DNA from: an uncultured Tessaracoccus sp.
GTDB taxonomy: Bacteria; Actinomycetota; Actinomycetes; Propionibacteriales; Propionibacteriaceae
Length of the DNA stretch: 64,000 nt
Assembly: GCF_943914565.1 (NCBI RefSeq)
Contig: NZ_CALUCN010000005.1
Span: 147,514-211,513 of the forward strand
Direction of reading: 5' to 3'
The position numbers were made by a program, and so were the translations under genes. This document shows, piece by piece, positions 51,200 to 59,609 of this stretch; within the stretch, counting starts at the first letter, position 1; every line of letters starts with the position of its first letter. The notes under the pieces are model-generated. The model was given only the letters and a program-made list of their open reading frames with translations. It was not told the origin of the DNA and did no database searches.

Positions 51200-51724
51200 T
51201 CAACCGATGAGTGGTTCTTGCATCGTGCTCCGGTCGGATCGACCGGAGCGTTCTTCGTCCGGCGCGGGGCTGCTCCCCGCACCGTCCTGCTTCAGGTCGG
51301 CGATCTCCTTGGCGAAGTCGTCGACGGATTCGAAGTTCTTGTACACCGAGGCGAAGCGGAGGTAGGCCACCGAGTCGAGCTCGGCCAACGGCCGCAGGAT
51401 CGCGACGCCCACCTCCTCCGAGGGGATCTCCGCCATGCCCGCGGCGCGGAGGTGCTCCTCGACCTCCTGTCCGAGCGCCGCGAGCTGGTCGGGCGTGACC
51501 GGACGGCCCTGGCAGGCCTTCGACACGCCCCGGATGACCTTCTCGCGGCTGAACGGTTCGACGACACCCGAGCGCTTGACGACCGTGAGGACGACCTGCT
51601 CGAGCGTGGTGAACTTGCGGTCGCACTTGTTGCACGCCCGACGCCGGCGGATGGCCGTACCGTCGTCGGCGGCACGCGAGTCCGACACGCGGGTGTCGGG
51701 GTTGCGGCAGAACGGGCAGTGCAT
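51200..51724 (-). CDS. nrdR: Transcriptional repressor NrdR
   Basis: A 174-residue regulator of ribonucleotide reductase genes. An N-terminal zinc ribbon (CPFC ... CNKCDRKFTT) is followed by an ATP-cone (VVKRSGVVEPFSREKVIRGV) that senses ATP/dATP. The C-terminal 25 residues are extra and hydrophilic. First gene of the nrdR-nrdJ operon. Two candidate NrdR boxes and a clear -35/-10 promoter lie upstream, suggesting that it represses its own operon. Confidence 0.96.
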   Translation of the reverse strand: MHCPFCRNPDTRVSDSRAADDGTAIRRRRACNKCDRKFTTLEQVVLTVVKRSGVVEPFSREKVIRGVSKACQGRPVTPDQLAALGQEVEEHLRAAGMAEIPSEEVGVAILRPLAELDSVAYLRFASVYKNFESVDDFAKEIADLKQDGAGSSPAPDEERSGRSDRSTMQEPLIG

Positions 51725-51766
51725 GATCGTGAACCTCTCGGGACCAGCGGCGGGTGCCGCTCGTCA

Positions 51767-51795
51767 ATTACACCGCGCGGCCCCCAAAAACACAA
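51767..51795 (-). promoter_or_regulatory. nrdR-nrdJ promoter
   Basis: On the minus strand TTGTGT (51795-51790), a 17-base spacer and TGTAAT (51772-51767). Transcription would start near 51760, about 36 nt before the nrdR ATG. Confidence 0.6.
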
Positions 51796-51836
51796 GTGCT
51801 TGATGAATGACCGTGGTGTAACTACTAGATGTGGGG
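51790..51836 (-). promoter_or_regulatory. Pair of candidate NrdR boxes
   Basis: Two 16-bp sites on the minus strand, CCCCACATCTAGTAGT (51836-51821) and CATCAAGCACTTGTGT (51805-51790), have centres exactly 31 bp apart. That is the three-turn spacing typical of NrdR box pairs. The downstream one overlaps the -35. Each matches the general ACAC...GTGT pattern only in part. Confidence 0.45.
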
Positions 51837-51941
51837 TTCACGCTACGCACTCCCGCGCCGCCGGTCAACAGGGAAACGCACAATTTCGCCGGGCGTCGCG
51901 CCGTCGTCGGCGACGCCCCACAGAGCACACGCGGGCGGTGT

Positions 51942-52262
51942 TCAGGGCTCGACGTGCGACCACGCGGGATCCCCGGCCTGTGGGCCGCTCGTGGGCCCGC
52001 CCAGGACCTCGTCGACGTAGCCGGAGACCCCGACGACGCCACCGGTCACCGCGACCACCGTGATGAGGACCATCCTGCCCCACAACCACCATCGACGGAC
52101 GGCACCGGACAGGGCCCGGGGGCGCTGCACCGAGCAGGCCCGCGCGGCACCCCGCGCACGACCGCGCGGCTGGCGACGCGGGTGCGCGACGGGGCCTCGG
52201 GCGTGCGGGCGACGCCGAGGACCGCCCGGTCGAACCGTGACTTCCACTGCTGCTGCACTCAT
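51942..52262 (-). CDS. Small SOS-controlled membrane protein, candidate division inhibitor
   Basis: 106 residues. The N-terminal 55 residues are Arg/Pro-rich; one membrane helix follows (about 62-82, RMVLITVVAVTGGVVGVSGY) and then a short external tail. It is divergent from lexA, the position held in other actinobacteria by SOS cell-division suppressors such as Rv2719c/ChiZ or DivS. It lacks the LysM domain seen in ChiZ. ATG with GGAGGAGG upstream. Its promoter has a good -35/-10 and a LexA-type box right after the -10. Function as a division inhibitor is an inference from place, size and regulation. Confidence 0.7.
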   Translation of the reverse strand: MSAAAVEVTVRPGGPRRRPHARGPVAHPRRQPRGRARGAARACSVQRPRALSGAVRRWWLWGRMVLITVVAVTGGVVGVSGYVDEVLGGPTSGPQAGDPAWSHVEP

Positions 52263-52285
52263 CGGGAGCCTCCTCCAAGGACGAA

Positions 52286-52298
52286 GAACGTTTGTTCG
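52286..52298. promoter_or_regulatory. LexA (SOS) box 1
   Basis: GAAC-GTTT-GTTC plus G, the actinobacterial CGAAC-N4-GTTCG pattern missing one outer base. It lies 5 bases downstream of the -10 of the small membrane protein gene, at the transcription start. Confidence 0.75.
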
Positions 52299-52303
52299 AT
52301 TTC

Positions 52304-52332
52304 ATTGTAGGCGATGCTGCCGACAATTGCAA
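52304..52332 (-). promoter_or_regulatory. Promoter of the SOS-controlled small gene
   Basis: On the minus strand TTGCAA (52332-52327), a 17-base spacer and TACAAT (52309-52304). This is one of the best housekeeping promoters in the window. LexA box 1 covers its start site. Confidence 0.7.
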
Positions 52333-52411
52333 CAACCATGCGATCGTCGGCCACGGACACCACTCCACACGGCACCTCTGACAATTTCGGCGGAACGCGA
52401 CACGCGCGGAA

Positions 52412-52441
52412 CGAACACTTGTTCGTATCGAACATTTGTAT
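52412..52441. promoter_or_regulatory. LexA (SOS) boxes 2 and 3
   Basis: Box 2 is a perfect CGAAC-ACTT-GTTCG at 52412-52425. Box 3, CGAAC-ATTT-GTAT at 52429-52441, has one good half. They cover the -35 (TTGTTC, 52419-52424) and spacer of the lexA promoter, the classic arrangement for LexA autoregulation. Confidence 0.85.
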
Positions 52442-52446
52442 ACACT
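52441..52446 (+). promoter_or_regulatory. -10 box (TACACT) of lexA, probably leaderless
   Basis: TACACT ends 6 bases before ATG 52453 and no ribosome site lies between. It is spaced 16 bases from TTGTTC. Confidence 0.6.
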
Positions 52447-52452
52447 GGGTGC

Positions 52453-53172
52453 ATGAGCAGCAACCAGGAACAGCGACGTCGGGTCGGGCGGCCGTCGAGG
52501 GAGGCCATCATGGCCGAGTTCGGGGACCAGGCGCCCGTGCAGGGGCTTTCCCCGCGGGCCGCCCGAATCCTGCAGATCATTCGTGAGTCCATCGAGCGCG
52601 ACGGCTATCCCCCGAGCGTGCGCGAGATGGCGGACCAGGCGGGGCTCGCGTCCCCGTCCAGCGTGTCGTACCAGCTGAAGGCGCTCGAGCGCGCCGGCTA
52701 CCTACGACGCGATCCCCACCGCACCCGTGCGATGGTGGTGTGTGACCCGCGCACGGGCGAGCCCGAGGACGCGGTCGAGGAGGACGAGGAGGCGCCCGAG
52801 AGCGTCACCGCACCCCTCGTCGGGCGCATCGCCGCGGGCGGCCCGATCCTCGCCGAGCAGCACATCGAGGACCGATTCGCACTGCCGCAGCAGCTCGTCG
52901 GGCACGGCGAGTTCTTCATGTTGGAGGTGAAGGGCGACTCGATGATCGACGCCGCGATCTGCGACGGCGACTGGGTCGTCGTACGGCGTCAGCCGACAGC
53001 GAACAACGGCGACATCGTCGCGGCGCTGCTCGACGACGAGGCCACCGTGAAGACACTGAAGCGCGTCGGCAAGACGGTGTGGCTCATGCCGCACAACGGC
53101 CGCTACAGCCCCATCGACGGCACGCACGCCACGATCATGGGCAAGGTCGTCGCCGTCATGCGACGCGTCTGA
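52453..53172 (+). CDS. lexA: SOS repressor LexA
   Basis: A 239-residue LexA. The N-terminal winged helix (SPRAARILQIIRESIERDGY and SVREMADQAGLASPSSVSYQ) is followed by an acidic linker. The C-terminal S24 peptidase has the cleavage site GRIAAGG, catalytic Ser in VKGDSMIDAAICDGDWVVV and Lys in EATVKTLKRV. Self-cleavage promoted by RecA filaments derepresses SOS genes. Long frames upstream are shadows; ATG 52453 follows the -10 by 6 bases. It represses itself and the divergent membrane gene. Confidence 0.97.
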   Translation: MSSNQEQRRRVGRPSREAIMAEFGDQAPVQGLSPRAARILQIIRESIERDGYPPSVREMADQAGLASPSSVSYQLKALERAGYLRRDPHRTRAMVVCDPRTGEPEDAVEEDEEAPESVTAPLVGRIAAGGPILAEQHIEDRFALPQQLVGHGEFFMLEVKGDSMIDAAICDGDWVVVRRQPTANNGDIVAALLDDEATVKTLKRVGKTVWLMPHNGRYSPIDGTHATIMGKVVAVMRRV

Positions 53173-53177
53173 GGTGC

Positions 53178-53207
53178 GTCCCCTCCCCGGCCCTCCGGGG
53201 AGGGGAC
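53178..53207. terminator. Bidirectional terminator between lexA and pntB
   Basis: Perfect 13-bp arms GTCCCCTCCCCGG (53178-53190) and complement (53195-53207) with a 4-nt loop. It lies in the 40-bp convergent gap. Confidence 0.85.
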
Positions 53208-53212
53208 CGAGG

Positions 53213-54616
53213 TCAGGCGTTCGCCGGCGCCGGCAGCGCGGCCACCAGCTGGTCGGTCGACTCCTTGGCGTCGCCGAAGTACATCATCGAGTTCTCGAGG
53301 AAGAACAGCGGGTTCTGCACCCCGGCGTAGCCCGCGTTCATCGAGCGCTTGAACACCACGACGTTGCGCGCCTCCCACACCTTGAGCACTGGCATGCCGG
53401 AGATCGGCGAGCCCGGCTCGTTGGCGGCGGGGTTCACGGTGTCGTTGGCGCCGATGACGAGCACGACGTCGGCGTCCCCGAAGTCGTCGTTCACCTCGTC
53501 CATCTCGAAGACGATGTCGTAGGGCACCTTCGCCTCCGCCAGCAGCACGTTCATGTGCCCGGGCAGCCGGCCGGCGACCGGGTGGATCGCGAACTCGACG
53601 CGGGTCCCCTGCGCCTGCAGGCGCCTGGTGAGCTCCGCGACGGGGTACTGCGCCTGGGCGACGGCCATGCCGTAGCCGGGCGCGATGACGACCTTCTTCG
53701 CCTCCTTCAGCAGCTGCGTGACGTCCTCGGTCGTGGCGGTGCGGTACTCCCCCATCTCGCCCTGCTCGCCCGCAGGTGCGTCACCGAAGCCGCCCAAGAT
53801 CACGGAGACGAACGAGCGGTTCATCGCCTTGCACATGATGTAGGACAGGATCGCGCCGGACGCGCCGACCAGGGCGCCGGTGATGATGAGGATCGACATG
53901 TCGAGCATGAAGCCCGACGCCGCAGCCGCCCAACCGGAGTAGGAGTTCAGCATCGAGATCACGACGGGCATGTCGGCGCCACCGATGGCCGCGACGAGGT
54001 GGTAGCCCAGCCACAGCGCCAGGAGCGTCATGATGACCAGCGGGATCACCGAGTGGGTGGTGCAGTACCAGACGCCGAGCAGCACCATGAGCACCGCGTT
54101 GGCGAGGTTCAGCCAATGGCGTCCGGGCAGCATGAGCGGCTTCGACGGCAGCTTGCCGTTGAGCTTGCCCCACGCCACCAGTGAGCCGGTGAACGTCACG
54201 GCGCCGATCAGGACGCCGAGGTAGACCTCGAGCGCGTGCAGCAGGTCGGTGCTCTCCTTCAGCGCGTGGACGTTGTAGCCGACGAGCACCGCCGCGGCGC
54301 CGACGAACGAGTGCAGCAGCGCGATGAGTTCGGGCATGCCGGTCATCTCGACCTTGCGGGCGCGCCAGACGCCGATGCTGCCGCCGATGGCGATCGCGAC
54401 GTAGAGCGCGACGGCCGAGCCCCACTGGATCCGGTCGCCCACGATGTCGGTGTAGGCGATGGTGAAGTTGGTCGCGACGACGGCGAAGACCATGCCCATG
54501 ATGCCGAATGCGTTGCCGCGCTTGGCGGTCTCGTGCTTGCTCAGCCCGGCCAGCGCCAGGATGAACATGATGCCGGCGAAGATGAAGGTCGCGTTGATGA
54601 AGTTCACGAGTTCCAT
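53213..54616 (-). CDS. pntB: NAD(P) transhydrogenase subunit beta
   Basis: A 467-residue proton-translocating transhydrogenase beta subunit. About nine membrane helices fill residues 1-280. The soluble NADP(H) domain follows: VVIAPGYGMAVAQAQYPVAEL (nucleotide loop), HPVAGRLPGHMNVLLAEAKV, VIGANDTVNPAA, and KRSMNAGYAGVQNPLFF at the end. It couples hydride transfer from NADH to NADP+ to proton entry and supplies NADPH. It lies 3 bp after pntA on the same strand. Confidence 0.97.
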   Translation of the reverse strand: MELVNFINATFIFAGIMFILALAGLSKHETAKRGNAFGIMGMVFAVVATNFTIAYTDIVGDRIQWGSAVALYVAIAIGGSIGVWRARKVEMTGMPELIALLHSFVGAAAVLVGYNVHALKESTDLLHALEVYLGVLIGAVTFTGSLVAWGKLNGKLPSKPLMLPGRHWLNLANAVLMVLLGVWYCTTHSVIPLVIMTLLALWLGYHLVAAIGGADMPVVISMLNSYSGWAAAASGFMLDMSILIITGALVGASGAILSYIMCKAMNRSFVSVILGGFGDAPAGEQGEMGEYRTATTEDVTQLLKEAKKVVIAPGYGMAVAQAQYPVAELTRRLQAQGTRVEFAIHPVAGRLPGHMNVLLAEAKVPYDIVFEMDEVNDDFGDADVVLVIGANDTVNPAANEPGSPISGMPVLKVWEARNVVVFKRSMNAGYAGVQNPLFFLENSMMYFGDAKESTDQLVAALPAPANA

Positions 54617-54619
54617 GGG

Positions 54620-56149
54620 TCAGGCCTTCCTGAACATGTTGAGCATGCGGTGGGTGACCGTGAAGCCGCCGAAGACGTTGATCGACGCGATCAGCACGGC
54701 GACGAACGCCACCACCTTCACCAGCAGGTTGTCGTGCTGCAGCTGGGTCATCGCGCCCACGATGATGATGCCGGAGACCGCGTTGGTCACGCTCATGAGC
54801 GGGGTGTGCAGCGCGTGGGTGACGTTCCACACCACGTAGTAGCCGACGATGCACGCGAGCGCGAACACGCCGAAGAGTGTCACGAACGACGGTGGCGCGA
54901 TCGTGAGCAGCGCGATCATCAGCACCGAGCCGATGCCCACCGTGAGCACGGGGTACCACCACGGCTTCGGGCGTTTCGGTGCCTCCTCGACGACGGCCGG
55001 TGGCTCCGCCGCGGGTGCCGGCTTCACGGGCGCGGCCGAGACCTGGATCGGTGGCGGCGGGAAGGTGACCTCGCCGTCGCGGGCGACGGTCATCGTGCGG
55101 ACCACCTCGTCGTCGAAGTCCACGACGAGCTCCCCGTCCTTGCCGGGGGTCATGAGTTGCAGCGCGTTGACGAGGTTGGTCGCGTAGAGCTGGGAGGACT
55201 GCCCCGGCAGTCGCGACGGCATGTCCGTGTATCCGACAATGGTCACGCCCCCGTCGGTGACGTAGCTCTCACCGGGACGGGTGAGTTCGCAGTTGCCGCC
55301 GCCCAGCGCCGCGAGGTCCACGATCACCGAGCCGGGCTTCATCGTCTGGACCATCTCGGCCGTGATGAGCTTCGGCGACGGACGCCCGGGGATGGCCGCC
55401 GTCGTGATGATGATGTCGACGTCCTTGGCCTGCGCGGCGTACAGCTCGGCGGCCTTCGCGGCGTAGTCGGCGCTGGCCTCCTTCGCGTAGCCGTCGGAGC
55501 TCACCTCCTGGTCGGTGCCGACGTGGAGGAACGTCGCCCCCATCGACTCGACCTGCTCGGCGGTCTCGGGCCGGATGTCCGTCGCCCGCACGATCGCGCC
55601 GAGCGAGTTCGCGGCGCCGATGGCCGCGAGGCCCGCGACGCCCGTCCCCGCGACGAGGACCTTGGCCGGCGGCACCTTGCCCGCGGCGGTCACCTGGCCC
55701 GTGAAGAAGCGTCCGAAGGCGTGAGCGGCCTCGATCACGGCGCGGTAGCCGGAGATGTTCGCGAGCGAGCTCAGCGCGTCGAGCGCCTGGGCGCGCGAGG
55801 TGCGCGGCACCATGTCCATGCTCATGGCGGTGATGCCGGCGGCCGCGAGGCGTTCCGTGAGCGCGAGGTCCTGCCTGGGCGCCAGGAACGTGATCAGCGT
55901 GGCGCCCTGGCGCATCGCCGCGATCTGCTCCTCGGTGGGTGGGTTCACCGCCAGCACCACGTCCGCGCCCCACGCGTCGTCGACGATGGCCGCGCCGACG
56001 TCGAGGTAGGCGTGGTCCTCGAACGACGCGAGCTGCCCGGCGCCGGACTCGACCAGCACCTGGTATCCCAACTTGCGGAGCCCTTCGACGGATCTGGGGG
56101 TCGCCGCGACTCGCGCGTCCCCAATTTCCTTGGGTACACCAATGTCCAT
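54620..56149 (-). CDS. pntA: NAD(P) transhydrogenase subunit alpha
   Basis: 509 residues, a single chain as in E. coli rather than split PntAA/PntAB. The N-terminal AlaDH/PNT fold starts DIGVPKEIGDARVAATP. The NAD site is VLVAGTGVAGLAAIGAANSL, with GRPSPKLITAEMV later. A Pro/Ala linker near 380-400 leads to four C-terminal membrane helices. It forms the operon with pntB and starts near the left end of the 77-bp gap from the dinG-like gene. Confidence 0.97.
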   Translation of the reverse strand: MDIGVPKEIGDARVAATPRSVEGLRKLGYQVLVESGAGQLASFEDHAYLDVGAAIVDDAWGADVVLAVNPPTEEQIAAMRQGATLITFLAPRQDLALTERLAAAGITAMSMDMVPRTSRAQALDALSSLANISGYRAVIEAAHAFGRFFTGQVTAAGKVPPAKVLVAGTGVAGLAAIGAANSLGAIVRATDIRPETAEQVESMGATFLHVGTDQEVSSDGYAKEASADYAAKAAELYAAQAKDVDIIITTAAIPGRPSPKLITAEMVQTMKPGSVIVDLAALGGGNCELTRPGESYVTDGGVTIVGYTDMPSRLPGQSSQLYATNLVNALQLMTPGKDGELVVDFDDEVVRTMTVARDGEVTFPPPPIQVSAAPVKPAPAAEPPAVVEEAPKRPKPWWYPVLTVGIGSVLMIALLTIAPPSFVTLFGVFALACIVGYYVVWNVTHALHTPLMSVTNAVSGIIIVGAMTQLQHDNLLVKVVAFVAVLIASINVFGGFTVTHRMLNMFRKA

Positions 56150-56226
56150 GGCACCAACGGTAGCGACTGATTCCTTGAACCTTCACCGGGGGTGGGGTAC
56201 TCGGCGCCGCCCGGGCAACAACCCCG

Positions 56227-58146
56227 TCAACCCCGGAGTCGCTCGAGCGCGCCGGCGGCGAGACCGACGTCGTGGGTCACCCAGAAGCCGGGCATCGAGC
56301 GCAGCAGGAACGAGCCGTAGCGCGCGGTGCTGAGCCTGGGATCGAGCACCGCGACGACGCCGCGGTCGGTGTCGCGGCGGATGAGCCGGCCGGCGCCCTG
56401 GGCGAGCAGCAGCGCGGCGTGCGTGGCGGCGACGGACATGAAGCCGTTGCCACCGGCGTCGTTCACGGCGCGCTGGCGGGCCTGCATCAGGGGATCGTCC
56501 GGCATCGGGAACGGGATCTTGTCGATGATCACGAGCTGGCAGGTCTCCCCCGGCACGTCGACGCCCTGCCACAGCGACAGCGTCCCGAACAGGGCCGTGC
56601 GAGGTTCGTCGACGAACCGCCTCGTCAGCTCGGAGAGCTGGGCGTCGCCCTGGCACAGCGTCGTGATCTCGGGGAGCGCCTCGCGCACGTGCTGCGCCGC
56701 CTGCTCGGCCGACCGTCGCGACGCGAACAGCCCGAGTGCGCGCCCGTCGGCGGCGCGAACGAGCCGCACGATGGCGTCCAGGACCTCGTCGGTGAGCCCG
56801 TCGCGCCCGGGTCGGGGCAGCTCGCGGCCCAGATACATGATCCCCTGTCTGCGGTAGTCGAACGGCGAGCCGACGTCGATGCCCCGCCACTCGAGCTCGG
56901 AGGGGATGAGCCCGACGGCGCGCGCGACCGAGTCGAAACTACCGCCCAACGACAGGGTGGCCGAGGTGAGCACCGTCGTCGTCTCGGCGAACACGTGCTC
57001 ACGCAGCAGCCCTGCGACGTGCAGCGGGGCCACGTGCACGGCCGGCCCGACCGCGTCGGAGTCGCTCACCCACACCACGTCGGCGTCCGTGAGCGCGGCG
57101 ACGCGGGCGGCGACGTCGTGGACCTCACGCACGGCGCCCGCGGCCTGGGTGCGTTCGGCATCGTCCTTGCTGCCGCCCAGCGCGGAGGCGACCTTGCGGG
57201 CGGTGTCGCGCACGACCGATGCGGCGTGCACGACGGCGGCCGCGGACTCCTCGACGCGCCCCACGGGGGTGTCGACGAGCCCGTCGCGCAGCGTGTCCGC
57301 GCACTCGAGGAACTCGGCGCCCAGGTCGTCGTTGAGGTGGTCGAGCGCGCGGCGAGCCGTCCGGTCGACGAGGGCCGGGGTCAGCTCGTCGGTCGCGGCG
57401 TTGGTGATGCGGCTCACGAGCTCGTGGGCCTCGTCGATGACGAGTGCGTCGTGCTCCGGCAGCGCCGTGCCGCCGTGCATGGCGTGGATGGCGAGCAGCG
57501 CGTGGTTGGTGATGACGAGGTCGGCGTCGCGGGCCCTCTCGCGACTCAGCTCGACGCGGCACTCCCCCAGGAACGGGCACGCGGTGCCGAGACACTCGCG
57601 CGTCGGGATCGAGACCTGCTGCCAGGCGAGCTGGGTGTGCGGCGGGGCCTCGTCGCGGTCGGCCAGGCCGCCCGCCTCGACCTGCTCCTCGACCCATTCC
57701 CGGAGTCGGAGCACCTCACTGCCGGTGTCGGTCACCTGGACGGTCTCGGAGCCGAGGAGTGCGCTCTGCTCGGGTTGCACGCCGTCGCGGGCGCGGTGGA
57801 GGCAGGCGTAGTTGGTGCGGCCCTTCAGCACGGCGGTGGTGGGCGCGCGCCCCGTCGCCTGCTCGACCGCGGTGGCCGCCACGGGGATGTCCTTCGTGGC
57901 GAGCTGGGCCTGCAGCGCGAGGGTCGCGGTGGCGACGACGACCCGCTCCCCCGTCGTGACGGCGCGCAGCATCGTGGGCACGAGATAGCCCAGCGACTTG
58001 CCGGTGCCGGTGCCGGCCTGCACCAGGAGGTGCTCGCCGCGCTCGATGGCCTCCTCGACCGCGTCGACCATCTGCTGCTGGCCCTCTCGCGGCTGGCCCT
58101 GCATCGCCTCGACGGCGAGCGCGAGCACCTCACTCGGCTCAGGCAT
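56227..58146 (-). CDS. DinG/XPD-family ATP-dependent DNA helicase
   Basis: A 639-residue SF2 5'-3' helicase. The Walker A is QAGTGTGKSLGYLVP near residue 45; ALVIDEAHELVSR is the DEAH box. The four cysteines of an Fe-S cluster lie in TNYACLHRA and ECLGTACPFLGEC. The late motif QGAGRLIRRDTDRGVVAVLD is also present. It starts at the ATG ending at 58146, which overlaps the hflX stop by 8 nt (ATGCCTGA). It is a repair helicase. No LexA box is seen near it, so SOS control would have to come through an upstream promoter. Confidence 0.92.
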   Translation of the reverse strand: MPEPSEVLALAVEAMQGQPREGQQQMVDAVEEAIERGEHLLVQAGTGTGKSLGYLVPTMLRAVTTGERVVVATATLALQAQLATKDIPVAATAVEQATGRAPTTAVLKGRTNYACLHRARDGVQPEQSALLGSETVQVTDTGSEVLRLREWVEEQVEAGGLADRDEAPPHTQLAWQQVSIPTRECLGTACPFLGECRVELSRERARDADLVITNHALLAIHAMHGGTALPEHDALVIDEAHELVSRITNAATDELTPALVDRTARRALDHLNDDLGAEFLECADTLRDGLVDTPVGRVEESAAAVVHAASVVRDTARKVASALGGSKDDAERTQAAGAVREVHDVAARVAALTDADVVWVSDSDAVGPAVHVAPLHVAGLLREHVFAETTTVLTSATLSLGGSFDSVARAVGLIPSELEWRGIDVGSPFDYRRQGIMYLGRELPRPGRDGLTDEVLDAIVRLVRAADGRALGLFASRRSAEQAAQHVREALPEITTLCQGDAQLSELTRRFVDEPRTALFGTLSLWQGVDVPGETCQLVIIDKIPFPMPDDPLMQARQRAVNDAGGNGFMSVAATHAALLLAQGAGRLIRRDTDRGVVAVLDPRLSTARYGSFLLRSMPGFWVTHDVGLAAGALERLRG

Positions 58147-59533
58147 GGCGCAACAGCTCCTCGGCGAGGTCGGGGCGGGCACGGCCGACGAAGTGCGTGC
58201 CCTCGGCAGTGTGCTCGATCGACGTGATCCACGCCTCCTTGTGGATCCGGTCCACGAGGTCGCCGCGCGTGTAGGGCACCACGACGTCGACCTCTTGCTC
58301 CGGTCGGGGCAGACGCTCGTCGATGACCCGGAGGAGCTCGTCGACGCCCGCGCCGGTGCGGGCAGAGGTGACGACGCACCCCGGGTGTCGCGCGCGCAGG
58401 CCGAGCAACGTCGCTTCCTCGGTGCGGTCGGCCTTGTTGAAGACGAGTTGCTCGGGGATCCCCTCGGCGCCGATCTCCGCCAGCACCGTGCGGACCGCCT
58501 CGATCTGCCCCTCGGGGTTCGGGTCGGATGCGTCGACGACGTGCAGCAGCAGGTCGGCCTCCACCGACTCCTCGAGCGTCGAACGGAACGCCTCGACGAG
58601 GTCGTGCGGGAGGTGCCGGACGAAGCCGACCGTGTCGGTGAGCGTGTAGATGCGGCCGTCGTCGGTCTGGGCCTGCCGCGTCGTCGGATCGAGCGTCGCG
58701 AACAGCGCGTTCTCGACGAGCACGCCTGCACCGGTGATCCGGTTGAGCAGCGAGGACTTGCCGGCGTTGGTGTAGCCGACGATCGCGACGCTCGGCACCT
58801 CACGGCGGCGACGCTCGGCGCGCTTCGACGCGCGCTGCTGCTCCATCGTGCGCAGCTTGCGTCGGAGCTGCGCGATCCGGGTGCCGATCCGACGGCGGTC
58901 CGTCTCGATGCGCGTCTCGCCCGGGCCACGGCCGCCGATGCCCGCACCGCCCGCGGCGCGACCACCGGCCTGGCGCGAGAGGTTGCCGCCCCAGCCGCGC
59001 AGCCGCTGCTTGAGGTAGTTGAGCTGCGCCATCTCGACCTGCGCCTTGCCCTCTGCCGACTTCGCGTGCTGCGCGAAGATGTCCAGGATGAGCCCGGTGC
59101 GGTCAACCACCTTCACGCCGATGCGGTCCTCGAGGTTGCGCAGCTGGGCGGCCTCGAGCTCGCCGTCGCAGATCACGGTGTCGGCGCCCGTGGACTCCAC
59201 GACGTCGCGGATCTCGGCGACCTTGCCGCTGCCGACGTAGGTGGCCGGGTCGGGCGACGAGCGACGCTGGACGAGCGCGGCGAGGACCTGCGAGCCGGCG
59301 GTCTCGCTCAGCAGCTGGAGCTCCGCGAGCGCCAGCTCGGCGTCGACCTCGGAGCCGGTGGTCCAGACGCTCACGAGCACGACGCGCTCGAGGCGGAGCT
59401 TGCGGTACTCGACCTCGGTGACGTCGGTGAGCTCCGTGGAGAGCCCGGCGACGCGGCGCAGCGCGTGGCGGTCCGCCAGGTCCTCCTGGTCGCCGTCGGG
59501 GTCGAGGGATGCGTCGAACTCGTGGGTCATCAT
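58139..59533 (-). CDS. hflX: Ribosome-associated GTPase HflX
   Basis: 464 residues. The N-terminal HflX domain (TYVGSGKVAEIRDVV, with GWGGNLSRQAGGRAAGGAG later) is followed by a coiled linker and the G domain: GYTNAGKSSLLNRI (G1), DTVGFVRHLP (G3), NKAD (G4). HflX splits stalled ribosomes under stress. The start is the first of two adjacent ATGs (59533 or 59530); GGAAGAATGGG lies upstream. The frame beyond is not used. It is followed by the dinG-like gene. Confidence 0.96.
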   Translation of the reverse strand: MMTHEFDASLDPDGDQEDLADRHALRRVAGLSTELTDVTEVEYRKLRLERVVLVSVWTTGSEVDAELALAELQLLSETAGSQVLAALVQRRSSPDPATYVGSGKVAEIRDVVESTGADTVICDGELEAAQLRNLEDRIGVKVVDRTGLILDIFAQHAKSAEGKAQVEMAQLNYLKQRLRGWGGNLSRQAGGRAAGGAGIGGRGPGETRIETDRRRIGTRIAQLRRKLRTMEQQRASKRAERRRREVPSVAIVGYTNAGKSSLLNRITGAGVLVENALFATLDPTTRQAQTDDGRIYTLTDTVGFVRHLPHDLVEAFRSTLEESVEADLLLHVVDASDPNPEGQIEAVRTVLAEIGAEGIPEQLVFNKADRTEEATLLGLRARHPGCVVTSARTGAGVDELLRVIDERLPRPEQEVDVVVPYTRGDLVDRIHKEAWITSIEHTAEGTHFVGRARPDLAEELLRHA

Positions 59534-59609
59534 GATGAACCCATTCTTCCAGCACACATGCACCGGACCCAACGGGCAGGCGCCACCTGTGGAGAACTCC
59601 GCCCGGCCG

